The notes under the pieces are model-generated. The model saw only the letters and a list, made by a program, of their open reading frames with translations, had not been told where the DNA came from and ran no database searches. Shown piece after piece: positions 1 to 11,347 of a stretch of DNA of 64,000 nucleotides. The DNA comes from Pilasporangium apinafurcum. Its lineage: Eukaryota; Oomycota; Peronosporomycetes; Pythiales; Pythiaceae. Position numbers and translations under genes: made by a program. How positions within the stretch are numbered: the stretch's first letter is position 1; each line of letters starts with the position of its first letter. Where the stretch lies: the NCBI GenBank assembly GCA_001600495.1, contig BCKE01000025.1, positions 297,054-361,053 on the forward strand, read 5' to 3'.

Positions 1-621
1 CTATCCACTAATCTTCATGGTTCACATTCAATGTCCTACGGATTTGCATTCTATCCTGGTTTCCTATGATTGCTAACCTTCTTAGCCAATGATATTCTTA
101 TATGACACCTNGTCACTAATTAGACGTANTGNTGTGTAATCAATTAGTNTAATGTTGCAGTAACGTTGCTGTATCGAGTAATCGAGCAACACTATACTCT
201 TGAATGCAAATTGATGTGCACATACACAATTTTTATATAATGACGTGGGACTCTTTCAGCCTTCTGATTGGCTGTTTAGATGGCCACGTCACATGATCCT
301 GGTATCATTGCAGAGATCAATGGGTCCAAGATTGGCAAGTAAAAGTACTATTACAGTCACCGAGTTGAAGGGGTGTAGGTTTTCGGGAGAGTAGAGCGGT
401 GTAAGGATTGAAGGCTTTTTATATCTTGACGTCCCTGGTTCAAATCCCACAAGTTCATAATTTTGCATATCTGATATTGTTATGATTTCTACATTTACAA
501 AAGCGTAATTATTGTATTTACGAAAGCGTAATTACGAGGTAATCATGGCATGTTTATGTGTAAGCAAGAATGGTTGGTTCTTAGGCCATAAGAAAATGAA
601 TCGTTAGAAAGAAAGAGAGTA
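1..621. other. Repeat-like AT-rich stretch with a tRNA-like promoter remnant
   Basis: No gene is visible here. Several isolated ambiguous bases (N) lie between 111 and 149, as expected where diverged copies were merged. An inverted CCAAT motif (ATTGG) lies near 269. Around 371-450 a tRNA-like arrangement is seen: GGGGTGTAG, then GTAGAGCGG, and a perfect B-box GGTTCAAATCC at 437-447. The T-arm does not pair properly, so this is not a functional tRNA. It may be the head of a tRNA-derived SINE or a decayed tRNA. Confidence 0.3.
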
Positions 622-876
622 GTGCAAGCTAAAACAATAATCTCACTTTTCAANTTACCTTCAAACACTCAAGTTCCTTACAAGCGGACCCAGACACTGG
701 GTTTTACAAATACTATAGTAGGCTATTGGAATGAATTGAAGCTGTGTATTACACCTAGGTTTCGCACAAAAGAAGCAATATCAACACATTTTTTTGAGGC
801 AATATGGCGCAAAAAATACGAAAGTGGTCGATGGAAAGATTTACTATATTCACTAAAGATAGTTAAATTTGAATAA
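622..876 (+). mobile_element. C-terminal fragment of a Merlin/IS1595 (ISXO2-like) DDE transposase
   Basis: An open stretch of about 84 residues resembles the end of ISXO2-like (IS1595/Merlin superfamily) transposases. It has a TNTIVGYWNELK segment, then a basic loop (PRFRTKE), then FFEAIWRKKY and a short C-terminal helix before the stop. In that family this part holds the last catalytic acidic residue region and the C-terminal helix (family knowledge). The 5' two thirds of a transposase are missing and one N falls inside the frame. No convincing terminal inverted repeats were found. It is read as a dead scrap. Family assignment rests on pattern memory only. Confidence 0.5.
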
Positions 877-1477
877 TATATGTATACAGCATGGAGCACT
901 CATAAATTAATACAATATGTATTTTGAGAGTTTTTTGGAGTAGGACCCCTGTACTATAAATGATCCAATAAATTATGTTTTACAAGACATGGAAGAAATA
1001 GTAAACAATACTATTCCCATGTTATCAAAGAGAAACAATCCTTTCATATACGATTTTGTATAGTTGGCTGTGTTCGAATTGGGCACTCGAACATCAGTCA
1101 TTCATTTCAGTTTGTAGATAGCTTTATTAAAACAATAATTCAGTTCCTAATTTTCCTCCAAAAGAGTAAGTCTCTTTTGGGTTTTCTATTTCCTTTCCTC
1201 TTGATTGACAACGTCCGTCGCCAATCAGTTGCGCTTCCTCATTGCGCAACAGTGTAAGCCAGTAAAAGGGTTACCCTTTTACAGCCGGGGGGAGACAAAT
1301 AAGCGAATTGGGGGGGGGGGACAAATAAGATTTTCCATTTTTTTATAACCCTATATTTTATTGAAAAATATAAAATACAATATTTTGTTTTAATATACAA
1401 AATATTTTGTATCAAACACAGCAATTATAATTAGCAAATAATTATTATATTTCGCCTCACATTTGATAAAAGCTATT
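877..1477. other. Gene-free AT-rich region with homopolymer G run
   Basis: No coding potential is seen. The stretch has a G homopolymer around 1311-1320, a GGGGGG-rich segment near 1288, and A/T-rich sequence that serves as the downstream region of the minus-strand TTLL1 gene. Confidence 0.4.
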
Positions 1478-2764
1478 TCATCGCCACAGCACAGACGTTT
1501 TCTTTGCTTGCTTGCGTTGAGTCTCTCGCTGCCGCTCCTGTTCTATCAGCGCCGCTTCATTGTAGAGCCATTGGAAGCCATTCGTGGCACTTAGCACAGG
1601 TGGTTGCATGGACCGCCGCTGGTCTAGTGGGGAATCTTGCAGCACTGCTAGCTCCAGCACGTCTCGCAACAACCGGCTCTTCATATTGCGATCATCTGGC
1701 GTGGTTGTTGTCAGTGAAGGCGAGGCGTTGACCTCCACGAGCCACGGCTTGAGTGTGTCGTCAATGATGATGTCGTATCCGTAGCACTCGAAGCAATGGT
1801 GGTCGTTGATGATGACGTTCTGCACGGCTTTGAGCGCATGCAGCATGACAGCATGAATATCCTGTCGCAACTTTTCGCCTGCACCGCGACCGCGTGTCGC
1901 TTCGACGTAGAGACAGAGGTGGGCGACGCTCCACTTGCCGCCATGTTTGCTGTTGTAATCTTCGTTGTTTTTCTGCACGGCGACGTTTGTAAGATGCATG
2001 AACGGATTGTCCATATCGTCCACGTTGGACGAGTACTTGACGTTACAGAACCGCGCAAACCCTTCGCGGTATACAAATGCCTGCAGCGGACGGTAGCATG
2101 TGACAAGCACGTACATGCGCAAGTCGAATTTCTTCCCGCCAACTAAAAACGGGTTGTCGATATACCGGGATACAACGTACGTTTCCTTGATCGACAGGTT
2201 GGCCCACCGCTGGTTGGCCCATTTCTTCGTCTGCGAGAGTTTGTTGATGATAAAGATACCTTTACCTTGCGCCAATGAGCAAGGCTTCATGATCCACATC
2301 GTGTTGGGGTTACGTCGGAATTCTTCCACAAAGAGCGAGTAATCGGCTGGAAGTGTGTATGTGACTGGAAGGAAGTCCAGCGAATCGGCTGTAAGGTGGA
2401 CAGTGACTGGATTAGTCAGTGTGGAGAACAGTTGTGGCTGACTAGAATTCACGTTTGCAGTTGCTGCTGACATCGCTTCTTTCTTGTACCGTTTGATGTT
2501 CTTCACCATTAGATCCTTCCTTGTCAGCTCGTAGTGATTGGGGAAATGGTTCACGTACTGACCGTCCATGAGTCGCGTGCCGTTTTCAGGGTTGAACATG
2601 CTCTTGATAGTAGTTTTGCTGGCCCAGTAGATGTTCCAGTCATCTCCTTCTGTTTTCATCCACCCGCGGCGTTCAAAGTTACACACCACGACGTGCTTTT
2701 CTGTGTCGACCCGCCATTTAAATTTACCTGCAGCAGCACTACTACTACCACTCTTAGTGCTCAT
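1478..2764 (-). CDS. TTLL1: Tubulin polyglutamylase TTLL1-type ligase
   Basis: Single-exon gene of 428 residues. The ATG at 2764 is preferred over an in-frame ATG at 2923, because the conserved region starts just after it (FKWRVDTEKHVVVCNFERRG) and the extra 53 residues look like untranslated sequence. The ATP-grasp tubulin-ligase core is full length and follows human TTLL1 closely: NHFPNHYELTRKDLMVKNIK, KPCSLAQGKGIF, GKKFDLRMYVLV, HLTNVAVQK, and the metal/ATP site DIIIDDTLKPWLVEVNASPS. TTLL1 is the catalytic subunit that adds glutamate chains to tubulin tails of axonemes and centrioles. Here it implies a flagellated zoospore stage. It lies head-to-tail 170 bp downstream of the MYB gene. No damage is seen. 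Confidence 0.93.
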   Translation of the reverse strand: MSTKSGSSSAAAGKFKWRVDTEKHVVVCNFERRGWMKTEGDDWNIYWASKTTIKSMFNPENGTRLMDGQYVNHFPNHYELTRKDLMVKNIKRYKKEAMSAATANVNSSQPQLFSTLTNPVTVHLTADSLDFLPVTYTLPADYSLFVEEFRRNPNTMWIMKPCSLAQGKGIFIINKLSQTKKWANQRWANLSIKETYVVSRYIDNPFLVGGKKFDLRMYVLVTCYRPLQAFVYREGFARFCNVKYSSNVDDMDNPFMHLTNVAVQKNNEDYNSKHGGKWSVAHLCLYVEATRGRGAGEKLRQDIHAVMLHALKAVQNVIINDHHCFECYGYDIIIDDTLKPWLVEVNASPSLTTTTPDDRNMKSRLLRDVLELAVLQDSPLDQRRSMQPPVLSATNGFQWLYNEAALIEQERQRETQRKQAKKTSVLWR

Positions 2765-2934
2765 TTTGCTTTCTGATCTGTTTTTAACGCGACTCTTAGT
2801 GGAATCAATACTCTGCGCGATGAAACTGAATATAAAGTTCAAGATACGAGTTATACAGAAGATTCTCAAACCAGCGATTACATTCACGCATGGGAGGGGC
2901 AAACAGAGAGAGAAGCAGGACAACCACGCGCGAT

Positions 2935-4416
2935 TTAGATGCGTGACTCTGCTTGTGGGTATGTAGCATTCACGTCTAATGACGTAGGCGACGATACTCG
3001 CGTTTCTATATCGACCACTGTGCTGCTTGTGGCCTTTTGCTGTTCATTGACCATAGACGGCTCGGTCACTGAGCCTGCTTCATCGCTTGTCTGTTGTTTC
3101 TGGCGGTTCAAGTTCCGCTGATGGCGTATACGTCGGCGCATAGTCGAGTAAAAGCGGTTCTTGACGGCGTTATCAGTTCTCCCCGGTAGCAGCCGTGCGA
3201 TGTCGGCCCAATGGTTCCCGATTCGATCCCGTGTCTTGAAGATAATGTCGTCTTCCTGTTCAGTCCAAGCGTCTTTGTTGACAGACGGACTGAGGTGGTT
3301 AACCCATCGCTCGCGACATTGCTTGCCACATCGGCCCGGAAGGATTCGGGAGATCGCAGACCAGTCACTGGCACCTGATGACTGTACTGCCATCGCCAGT
3401 GTCTGATCTTCTTCGGTCGTCCATGGTCGTTTGCCCAGTTTAGAAATCTTAACACGCTTACGTTGTGGGGAAAGCTCCGAGTCTTTGAACATAGAGCCGC
3501 CGGTGTCCTGAGGTGACCCAAGCGGCTGTGCTGTATCCATAAGTCGGACTTGCAAATGGCGTTCGCTTGAACCATGCAATGCTGGCAACGGGGGTACTCC
3601 ATCAGCAGACGTAGCAGCAGAAGAACTAGCGACAGCAACTCTTCTTCGCTCGGTTTCTATCAGCCGTCGGTTCAGAAGTGTGGCCATCATTGGATGCATC
3701 GCTCTGGATGGGTGATCAGCACGCGCCGGATCTGACTGTTGGTGCTTTGTTGTTGTATTATCCATCCCGCCAAACACTCGCGGGTCGTTGCTCATCATGG
3801 AGAACTGGACAGGTATCTGCATCTGCAACTCCACGATGTTCATCAACCTCATCAAGTCGTGCTGCAATGATAGCACGCTCTTGCGCAAATGTTCCGTTTC
3901 TGCTTGTCGGATGGACTCCTGCTCGGTCAGATTCCGCAACAATAGCTCTTGCTCTTGCACTTTCGAGCGTAGTAGTGCAAGTTCAATTACATATGAATCC
4001 GATGATGAGGGTGTGAAGGAATTGCTGCTGCTGTGGTTGGAGCTATTAATGCCTTGGTTTTCTTGATTGCTATGACTGTACTTGTGCACGAGTTCGTGCA
4101 TTTTCCGCACGAGGATCTCAATCGGAGACGACGGTATCGTCTGCTGCCCATCGTTTACATGGCTACTTATTTCATGACACTCTCCAGCATTCCACGACGG
4201 ACTCCTTGTGTCCTGTGTGTCTACATAATTGGTGCGTTGTTGAAGCTCATTCTGCAGCGCCAAAATCGCGTCCTGTGCACGTTCTAGGAGCGTTTCTTGG
4301 TGCTCCTCTTGCTGTGGCGGGCACGTCTTAGTCAGCAGGTTTCGTTCTGCAGCCGTTGCTGTAGCGTGAGGTGCCGAATCCCTCTTTAGCTCACCAGCAG
4401 CGTCAACCACCACCAT
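2935..4416 (-). CDS. R2R3-MYB transcription factor
   Basis: Single exon, 493 residues. Two MYB repeats lie near the C-terminus, about residues 329-430. The first has three spaced tryptophans ([30 protein letters not shown]). The second has two plus a phenylalanine at the third site ([31 protein letters not shown]). That is the classic DNA-binding R2R3 pattern and the basic RRRIRHQR tail follows. The first 300 residues are low-complexity (Gln, Ser, Asn) with a leucine-rich coiled coil around 150-200 that may dimerise. Family knowledge: oomycete R2R3-MYBs regulate sporulation and other developmental genes. The target of this one is unknown. It shares a divergent promoter of about 450 bp with CCDC22. 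Confidence 0.9.
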   Translation of the reverse strand: MVVVDAAGELKRDSAPHATATAAERNLLTKTCPPQQEEHQETLLERAQDAILALQNELQQRTNYVDTQDTRSPSWNAGECHEISSHVNDGQQTIPSSPIEILVRKMHELVHKYSHSNQENQGINSSNHSSSNSFTPSSSDSYVIELALLRSKVQEQELLLRNLTEQESIRQAETEHLRKSVLSLQHDLMRLMNIVELQMQIPVQFSMMSNDPRVFGGMDNTTTKHQQSDPARADHPSRAMHPMMATLLNRRLIETERRRVAVASSSAATSADGVPPLPALHGSSERHLQVRLMDTAQPLGSPQDTGGSMFKDSELSPQRKRVKISKLGKRPWTTEEDQTLAMAVQSSGASDWSAISRILPGRCGKQCRERWVNHLSPSVNKDAWTEQEDDIIFKTRDRIGNHWADIARLLPGRTDNAVKNRFYSTMRRRIRHQRNLNRQKQQTSDEAGSVTEPSMVNEQQKATSSTVVDIETRVSSPTSLDVNATYPQAESRI

Positions 4417-4863
4417 TGTCGTTGCCGTTGGTTAAACTTGGATGGGGGAGTTCACTTGGCGATGATGAAACTTCTGCGCAACGTCTCCAATCGCAAACTG
4501 GAACTGCCGGCGTTACTTTGTTGGATTTCCTCTCTGCGCTTTATCTAAAGAGACGGCTTTTTGTGCTTGATACAACACCAAGAGCCGCGCGTAAACGGCA
4601 CGTTCCGTCGCCAACGCCTTTTCGCTGGAGCCAAAGATTGCAGTTGACAATGATGGGATGCGTTGTTTCTTTCCATTTATCGAAAAAGAAAGAAACCGTA
4701 CTTAATAGAACAGTAGGAGTACCTGTTAAGTACGATTGCTTTTGGATTGGCTCTTGAAGTTCAGTCTGATACTTACACGAAACATTGATGAGTTTTGTGG
4801 ATTCTTAATTAAGGTCAGAAGCTTCAGAGGATACCAGGAATAACAAAGAAATAACAAAGGAAG
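4417..4863. promoter_or_regulatory. Divergent intergenic promoter region, MYB (-) / CCDC22 (+)
   Basis: About 450 bp separate the two opposed start codons. No coding sequence is convincing. The region presumably holds both promoters. I could not identify specific factor sites with confidence. Confidence 0.5.
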
Positions 4864-7486
4864 ATGGCCGAGGCCGATGCGTTCATCTTCACAGCCCTGC
4901 AGCAAAGCAATTGGTATATACATACGCTCTTATACTAGACTACATATCCATTTTCCAACAGCAAGCACTTAACGCTCGTCAAGTCTAATCGTAGGCAACG
5001 AGAAAGCAGGGAAAGATCAAGATCAAGATCAAGATCAAGATCATGAACAGCATCCTCCGTGGACTGTGAAGACGCTCGACGGCGATGCACTTGTCGCCAT
5101 TGTCTGGCGGTGCCTGGGACGGATACAAGAATACGCAAAGGAAGACACTGTGGAATTCACCATCCCAACAAACCTGGATGCACCGAAAGGTGTCGCAGCA
5201 CGGCATCGCGAGGGTTCACAATTGGCGAACATCCTTAAGGTTGGGAAAACTACGCAAGCCTTTTGGCTGCCTGCAAGCAGAGATACCGTTCTGTTCCTTA
5301 AGAGTTTTTGTTGCGTTTATGTAGGAGCTTGGGTATGCTGGTGACTGTGGATACAATCATTTCTTGTATCCGAGTGAGAAGGAGACAAGGCAGATCCTCT
5401 CGTGGCTTGTTGGGAAGCTGCCACAGAGTCGTCAGGAAACGTCCCCGGGAGAGGACTATGCAGCAGAAGTCGGAGGTGTTGCAGGGACGGCTACGCATCA
5501 CGGATCTTCATCGTTGGCGGTAGTTGTCTCAAAAGAGCGGCTAGAGACCATTTTCTCCACGTGGAAGCGTGAAAGAACCTTGCATATTTTACCGAAGCGA
5601 GAGCTGCCAGAGTTGCGAGGGTATCAGGCGTTACCGCTCAAAACAGCCCCTGTGGAATTACCATGGCAGTGCGTGGACTCATCTTCAGGTATGCGATGGA
5701 TCATGTGTCATTCTATTAAGCATGGTAGATTGATTGCGGTGATGATTTTTTTTGTTTTTGGATCACAGACGGTAGATTCCTCTTTGACGAATTCCCAAGC
5801 GGGGCAATCAAGTCCATTTCTCTGCTTGCAGCACTCTCATCTGGACGGCAAACTGGATCGTCATTTGCCGACGTGCTGGAGGATTTCGAAGAGAACGATG
5901 TTCCTCTGCGGCGAACGACGTCTAGACAAAAGGTAGACGGAGCGACGAGCGCATATACATGCAAGTTTGATGTTAAAGCTGTGATTCTGACGTTCACATT
6001 GCCTTATAGGACAAGTTAGACACTGCTACAACACTTGATGCCCTTCCTTCGACTGAGGATTTCCTCATTCCTCATGCATCAGAGATTGAAGAAGACAGAT
6101 TCACAGCTGCAGGAACAGAAGATGACACTTTGAGTAATGTGCCGAACTTGCCATTGGCATTCGATATTGGGGCAATCAGCGCAGAGCATCTGGACCTGTC
6201 ACATGTACATCTGGATGAGGTAAATGGCCAGGGGAGATACACAAAGGAAAGGACAATGGATGCAGGTGCTGATCAAGCGGAGCATACAGACAGTTCTCAT
6301 GGAGCACTACACCACACGCTCGTTGATGATGTCGATGGTGAAGAGGTACCTTCAAGAGAATTGCTACCTTTTTTACTTTAACTTAAATCCAAGCTAACGA
6401 TAGTTTGATCGCTGTTTATCCTATAGGTACAAGCCGGTGCCGATGAGGAGCAACAACTCCAGCAGATACATGCTCAGCTTGAGGCCACACAGCAACGGAT
6501 TGGCAAAATGCGCAAGATTATTGAAAAAGAGCAGAAAGAACTAGAACAAATTCGGCAAAGCGTGAACAAAACAGCGGAAAGTGGACGAGAACTGAAGCGA
6601 CAGCTGGCAACACGCAAGCAAATGCTGAGTATGTTACCACATGCCGAAGAGAATATCGCGAAACTAGAGGTATGTTTCTGCTGCATTTTGAGCAATATCA
6701 TCAAGTCTTCTATAATTTCGATCCAATACTGATTCGACTATCTGTATTCTATTGTGGCATTAGAGTATATGTCAGAAGAGTGCTGCAAAACTGGACGAGC
6801 TTGCTGCTGAATGGGAAGCACATTGTACTCCACTTGTACAGGAAGAAGCACGATTGTTGGCGATGAAATCCAATCGAAAACTTCGCTGTCGGGAATTTGT
6901 GGACGAAATGAAGACATTTCGACGAGAAATGAAGGAAATGGCAGTCACGATACAGCAAAAGATGGAGCAACTGCGTGTACTAGAAAAGACATATGCGCGC
7001 TTGTCACAGGATATCAATCGCAATATGTACACAAACCGGATCATGGATATTATCAAGCAAGTGCATAAACAAAAGCAGGAGATTACCAAGATCATCGAAG
7101 ACATCAAAGTCATCCAAAAACAGCTGAATTTTGCCTCGGAGAAACTCAAGCGAAGTGAAGCTGTGGCAGAAGACAAGCTGTACAACGCAGCCGCCAGCGC
7201 CGTCAATGGTAACAGTAGTAGTAGTAGTAGTGGGAAAGATGGGCAGAACGCATACGTGGAATGCTATCGGAAGTTTGCTCAGGTGCGAGAGCTCTTTGAA
7301 GAATTAATCTTGGTGGTTGGAGATGTCGGGAAAAAGGAGAATGCTGCACGCGATTTGGAAAATTGGATTTTGCAGCTTCAGAGTCGCGACAGTAGTCGAC
7401 ACTTAGACAAAGTCCTGGCAGATTTACAGAGCGTAAAGCAAGAGAATAGCATGTTAACAGCCCAATTGCGTGCATGGAAAGCGTAA
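4864..7486 (+). CDS. CCDC22: CCDC22 orthologue, CCC-complex endosomal recycling protein
   Basis: Seven-exon model: 4864-4913, 4984-5239, 5325-5688, 5769-5932, 6010-6345, 6427-6669, 6776-7486. All phases close and give about 707 residues (human 627). The N-terminal NN-CH (calponin-like) part begins MAEADAFIFTALQQSN and contains the diagnostic ELGYAGDCGYNHFLYPSEKE. The C-terminal coiled coil matches CCDC22 closely (NRIMDIIKQVHKQKQEITKI; AARDLENWI; LKQENSML-like end). CCDC22 pairs with CCDC93 and COMMD proteins in the CCC complex on endosomes, working with retriever/WASH to recycle membrane proteins. A five-fold Asp-Gln microsatellite lies near residues 28-36 and a Ser run near 7212-7233. The exon 1/2 junction is the least certain. 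Confidence 0.88.
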
Positions 7487-7539
7487 TGCTGTCAATATTA
7501 ACATATATGCTTAATTTCACTGTTTGTGTACATGTACGT

Positions 7540-9306
7540 TTATCGTACTGACGTTGGGAAACCCAGAAGAGGTTCCCACCCATTTGTTGCAGATTCTGTT
7601 TCTGCTCCCTCCAGTATCTCTGTACATGATTGAAACGTGGACAAATAAGATACTAGTTTCATATTTCGAGGATTTGAATCATCAACACTGAACGCACTAT
7701 CCAGGGCATGCTTGGTTGCATCAGGTACAAGCTCGGTCGTCACCTTGGTGCTATGGCTGACGTCCGGACTGACGTTCACTTCTAAGAGCCATACATGGTA
7801 GCTTTTGTCGATCAAGAAATCCAGACCCAGCCACTCGAATCCACGCTGTATACCATAGCACGAGGTACAGTGACCTACTTGCTTCAACATAGCGAGCGGA
7901 AATCATGTAAACACACACTTACACCAACACTCCTCAGCTTCGAATGCACCGATAAAATTGCTGTGCGTGTGGCGTTTTGCATCTGAGGAACGATAAGTTC
8001 CGTCCAGAGATCTCTTCCTGTCTGCAGACTATACACGCAATCACAAAAACTTACACAACATACTTCTCAGAAAATACTACCTTTCGTACCGCAATTCAGC
8101 CTGAAATCGGTCAGACGACCACATAAAATCGAACTCGAGGCCACCGGAAGAATCATTTGGATCGTGAGCATCATGACCAAGAGCATCCTTCTGTATGGAG
8201 TAGTTGCTCAAATGCGCAAACTTATCTTGAAGACACTGCTTCGCCAACGAAAACGGATGTGAGCAGAATCGGAGATAGCATTTTCGGTACCAAAAAACTT
8301 GCAACGGTTCCAGTGACGTAATCAATACCCATTGTCGAACATCAAATTTTCTGCCGTTCTGCCATACCAACGGATGCTCAATATACTTCTGAACAATCCA
8401 CTTTGGTTGGGGTACTACGGCTGGCGTTTCTTCATTCGAATCGGATTCAGGTGCAACCGAGTGAAGAAGCTGAAAGATTTGATCAAGGGATGAAATCAAT
8501 GTGATCCCTCGCCCTTGCGAAAGATTTGAAGGTTTACATATCCACACGTTATTACTCCTGAGTCCATTTGTCTCCCATCCGACAGTATTCCATTGGGGAT
8601 CCCATGCACTCAACGCCTCTAACAAATCCAGTGCTTCTCGCTTTACTTGCTTCCAATCAAACAACGTGAAACAACCTTCTTTTACTTCATGATCTAATTG
8701 ACTCAGGCTAGAGGACGACCTTTCAAAAAACGATCGCCATTTTGGATCATCCACGTGAAATTTTGATACAAGATGTCTGCAAAATACGACTTTCCCATCC
8801 TCAGTTATCCATCTAATCAGTTGAACAGCGTGCCGCAAATTATATTTCACGTTGAGATCTTCTTCTTCTTCTTCTCGCTCACTTATACGTTGCCAATTCT
8901 TCAGAATGGCCACAGCTTCAGAATAAAGAAACCAACATTGAAACAATTGAACCTGTTCTGGCTTTGACAGATCAAATGCGCGCGGATAAAAATCATCCAC
9001 GCCACCCCATTCTCCGTCTGTCATTTCTCTTTTGCAGTCGTACATGTAGAGTGCATCGATGAAGGCATCTTTTTGGGAAAATAAGATCGAATGCTGGAAA
9101 TGGTTGACGATCTGGTCTGAACGCACATTTCGCCACTGAATCTTGGTATAGTTAGCATATTTCAGTTGGTATCTCGGGAACGCCAGATGCGGAAACCGTC
9201 TCCATCCACGTCGTTGCAGCTCTTGTATGACGTCTGCGTACTTATCATCCGCTACGAAGATCCGCGGCGTCTGATTCTCCTGCATCATGAGACCTGCATG
9301 TATCAT
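7540..9306 (-). CDS. Tubulin ligase-like protein of the TTLL3/TTLL8 (glycylase) type
   Basis: Multi-exon minus-strand gene. The first large exon runs from ATG 9306 to about 8082. A small exon lies near 7923-8030 (in-frame DLWTELIVPQMQNATRTAIL), and the last exon starts near 7880. Core motifs: NHFQHS, KPSNLSQGRGITLI, WIVQKYIEHPL, GRKFDVRQWVLI, FAHLSNYSIQKD, and in the last exon WLGLDFLIDKSYHVWLLEVN, the ATP/metal site. QKYIE-P and DVRQW are typical of the TTLL3/8/10 glycine-ligase branch, which monoglycylates or elongates glycine chains on axonemal tubulin (family knowledge). The exact enzyme class is inferred. It converges on CCDC22, with 53 bp between stops. Exact splice sites around 7880-8082 are uncertain. 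Confidence 0.8.
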
Positions 9307-9431
9307 TGGCTCTTCAACTCCGCATGAGCACTGTTTCGTAATAGATATAGTTTCATAACCCGATATGACGTGTTATGTTAAGGTTAGTTCTGAATTGGTA
9401 CATGAAGATCTGATTTTTTTCACTACGGTGA

Positions 9432-10835
9432 TTAGCCCCATGTGCCAATGCGTTTCTGTTCTTGAAGCTGCCTCGTGGACATGCGGCCAAAACGCACGAC
9501 AACCGGTCGAGGTGCCTCACGTAGACGATAGAGCACACGAGAGAGCCCCAATCCGCTCACTTCTTGACCATTCACGGCCAAGATGACTACGCCACTCTGA
9601 ATCTCTGGGTACCGCTTCGCCTCCGAGCCTTCGAAGCACTCTTTGACGACAGCGAATTGCTTGGTCTCATCAGCACCGAGTTTCATACCGATAGCCTGCT
9701 GCTTGAAGACAATGTCGAAAACGTTGTCCATGTCGTTCAAAGGATTTTCATTCGACACGCGCCGCACGGACGGTGAAGGAACCACAGGAACTGTTTTGCC
9801 TTGTGGTACTCCATATTCAGTAGCACTCATGCGCAATGGCACAGGTGAAGATTCGTCGTCATCGCCTGTATTGTCTGAACCAGAATCTGAAAATGTGTTG
9901 AGTACATCCCGTTCGGTTGTGTTTTGTTGGATCGTTGGGTAAGGACTAGATGTCATTGTTGTTGTTGGCAACGGACCGGAATAGCGACGTTGCGGTTCTT
10001 GCTGCATCTGTTGCACGGGCAGGCGTGGTGGCACAGAATTGCGTAGTGGTTGTTGATAAGAAGATGCTTTCTTGGTGGACAGACGACTGTTGTTTTCGTA
10101 GGAGCCCAGCACGTACGACTCGAGGAGTGTGAGGAACGCCTCCTGGTTCTGTTTCTCCTTACGCTTTGCAGCAGGGACTGGTGTTCGCTTGCCAATGAGC
10201 GTGAACGCATAGAGCTGCTGGAAGAAGAGACCGTTGGAGGAGTTGATTGTGTCCTGGGATAACGCTAATCCTCCAGGATATGAGCGTAACCACGGAAACA
10301 TCGCACTGTTTAATTTTGTTCATACAGAGAAATTAGTGAGATGAATACAGGCACTAGCAAGGTACTTCGTTCGCGTGTGTATAGATATACCTGTTGAAAG
10401 TTGTATCTGGTGTCTGTAGGAGCGTTCGCGCGTCAATCACATCCATGGGGGACACAACTTTCCCAATTGACTCTGACAAATCAATTACTATGCACAACAG
10501 TATTGTCATCCGTTAAATCAGCGACAGTTTTATTCGCATATTCATATTCATCCACACATACAGAGCATGCCTACCTTGTCGCGTGGTGCGATTATAGAGC
10601 ACCTCCAGCTCGTCCTCTGGATGCTCTTGCGGATTGCTGGACTGTTTCCTGTTAGTGCGATCAATGTTTTTCGCCTGCATGAGCAGCCACTTGGCTGGCT
10701 GCTGGGAGTTGCAAGGAATATCATACGTCTGTGTTCGCACAAAGAGCCTAGAAAAAACCAGCGCAGCCATAATTTCCATGCACCATTAACATCCTCAGTC
10801 ACCTGTTCTACCCACACAGGCTGTTCTTCATCCAT
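9432..10835 (-). CDS. PDZ-domain protein of unknown function
   Basis: Four-exon model, minus strand: 10835-10803, 10728-10575, 10457-10391, 10305-9432. Phases close and give about 375 residues. The only recognisable domain is a C-terminal PDZ, about residues 255-345. It has an IGMKLG carboxylate-binding loop in place of GLGF, then GVVILAVNGQEVSGLGLSRV and a final strand RPVVVRFGR. The N-terminal 140 residues are conserved-looking but unrecognised. The middle is Ser/Pro/Thr-rich and acidic, probably disordered. PDZ domains bind C-terminal peptides, so a scaffold role is likely but unproven. An alternative acceptor near 10746 for exon 2 cannot be excluded. Confidence 0.7.
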
Positions 10836-11347
10836 ATCAACTCACCTGACAGTTAGTGGTTCTGCCATTATGCTCTGTTCGTTTGATCGGGGCGATATGC
10901 TTGTCGCCTTCCTTTGCCTTCGTCCTCTTCCTCTAATTGATATGCGATAATGGGGTATTGCAAGAAAGAAACAACTTGGGAACCAACTTCGTTACAAATT
11001 TCTTTTAAAGGGTTATGAAATATAACAGTTCTGAGTTCTGATAACGATATTATTTACGCAATAGCTGCAAATGTTTTTGTGAACAAAAGTATCCAATTTG
11101 ACAGGTTACTGGATTTTGATAGTCATCGTCATACTCCTAAATGGGTGGGTAATGGGAGAGAGCTGGAATCGATATGCCAGCCAAATGCTGCTCATGACTG
11201 TGAAAACCAACGCATTGGATAGAAAAGTCTTCTTTGAGAAATTATGTAGACAAAAAGTTGGGAACGCATTACGTACATACATACACACACAAGACGCAGA
11301 CACTAGACATGCAAAAAAAATGACACGCACTAATCCCAACTCCTCCT
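10836..11347. other. Intergenic, no gene seen
   Basis: This 512-bp AT-rich spacer lies between the start of the PDZ gene and the end of the KIX/LRR gene, both on the minus strand. An open frame on the plus strand at 11098-11367 has no recognisable content and overlaps the end of the KIX/LRR gene, so it is not called. Confidence 0.4.

Noticed and set aside
371-450. A functional tRNA gene
   Set aside because: The T-stem has only two pairs and acceptor strands do not match. At most it is a relic or SINE head.
1711-2142. A 143-codon minus-strand frame overlapping TTLL1
   Set aside because: It is TTLL1 sequence read in a shifted frame. The conserved ligase motifs are all in the other frame.
2765-2923. 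A 53-residue N-terminal extension of TTLL1 from ATG 2923
   Set aside because: The extra residues are not ligase-like, and the start would fall 12 bp from the MYB stop codon, leaving no room for a promoter. The ATG at 2764 precedes the conserved start.
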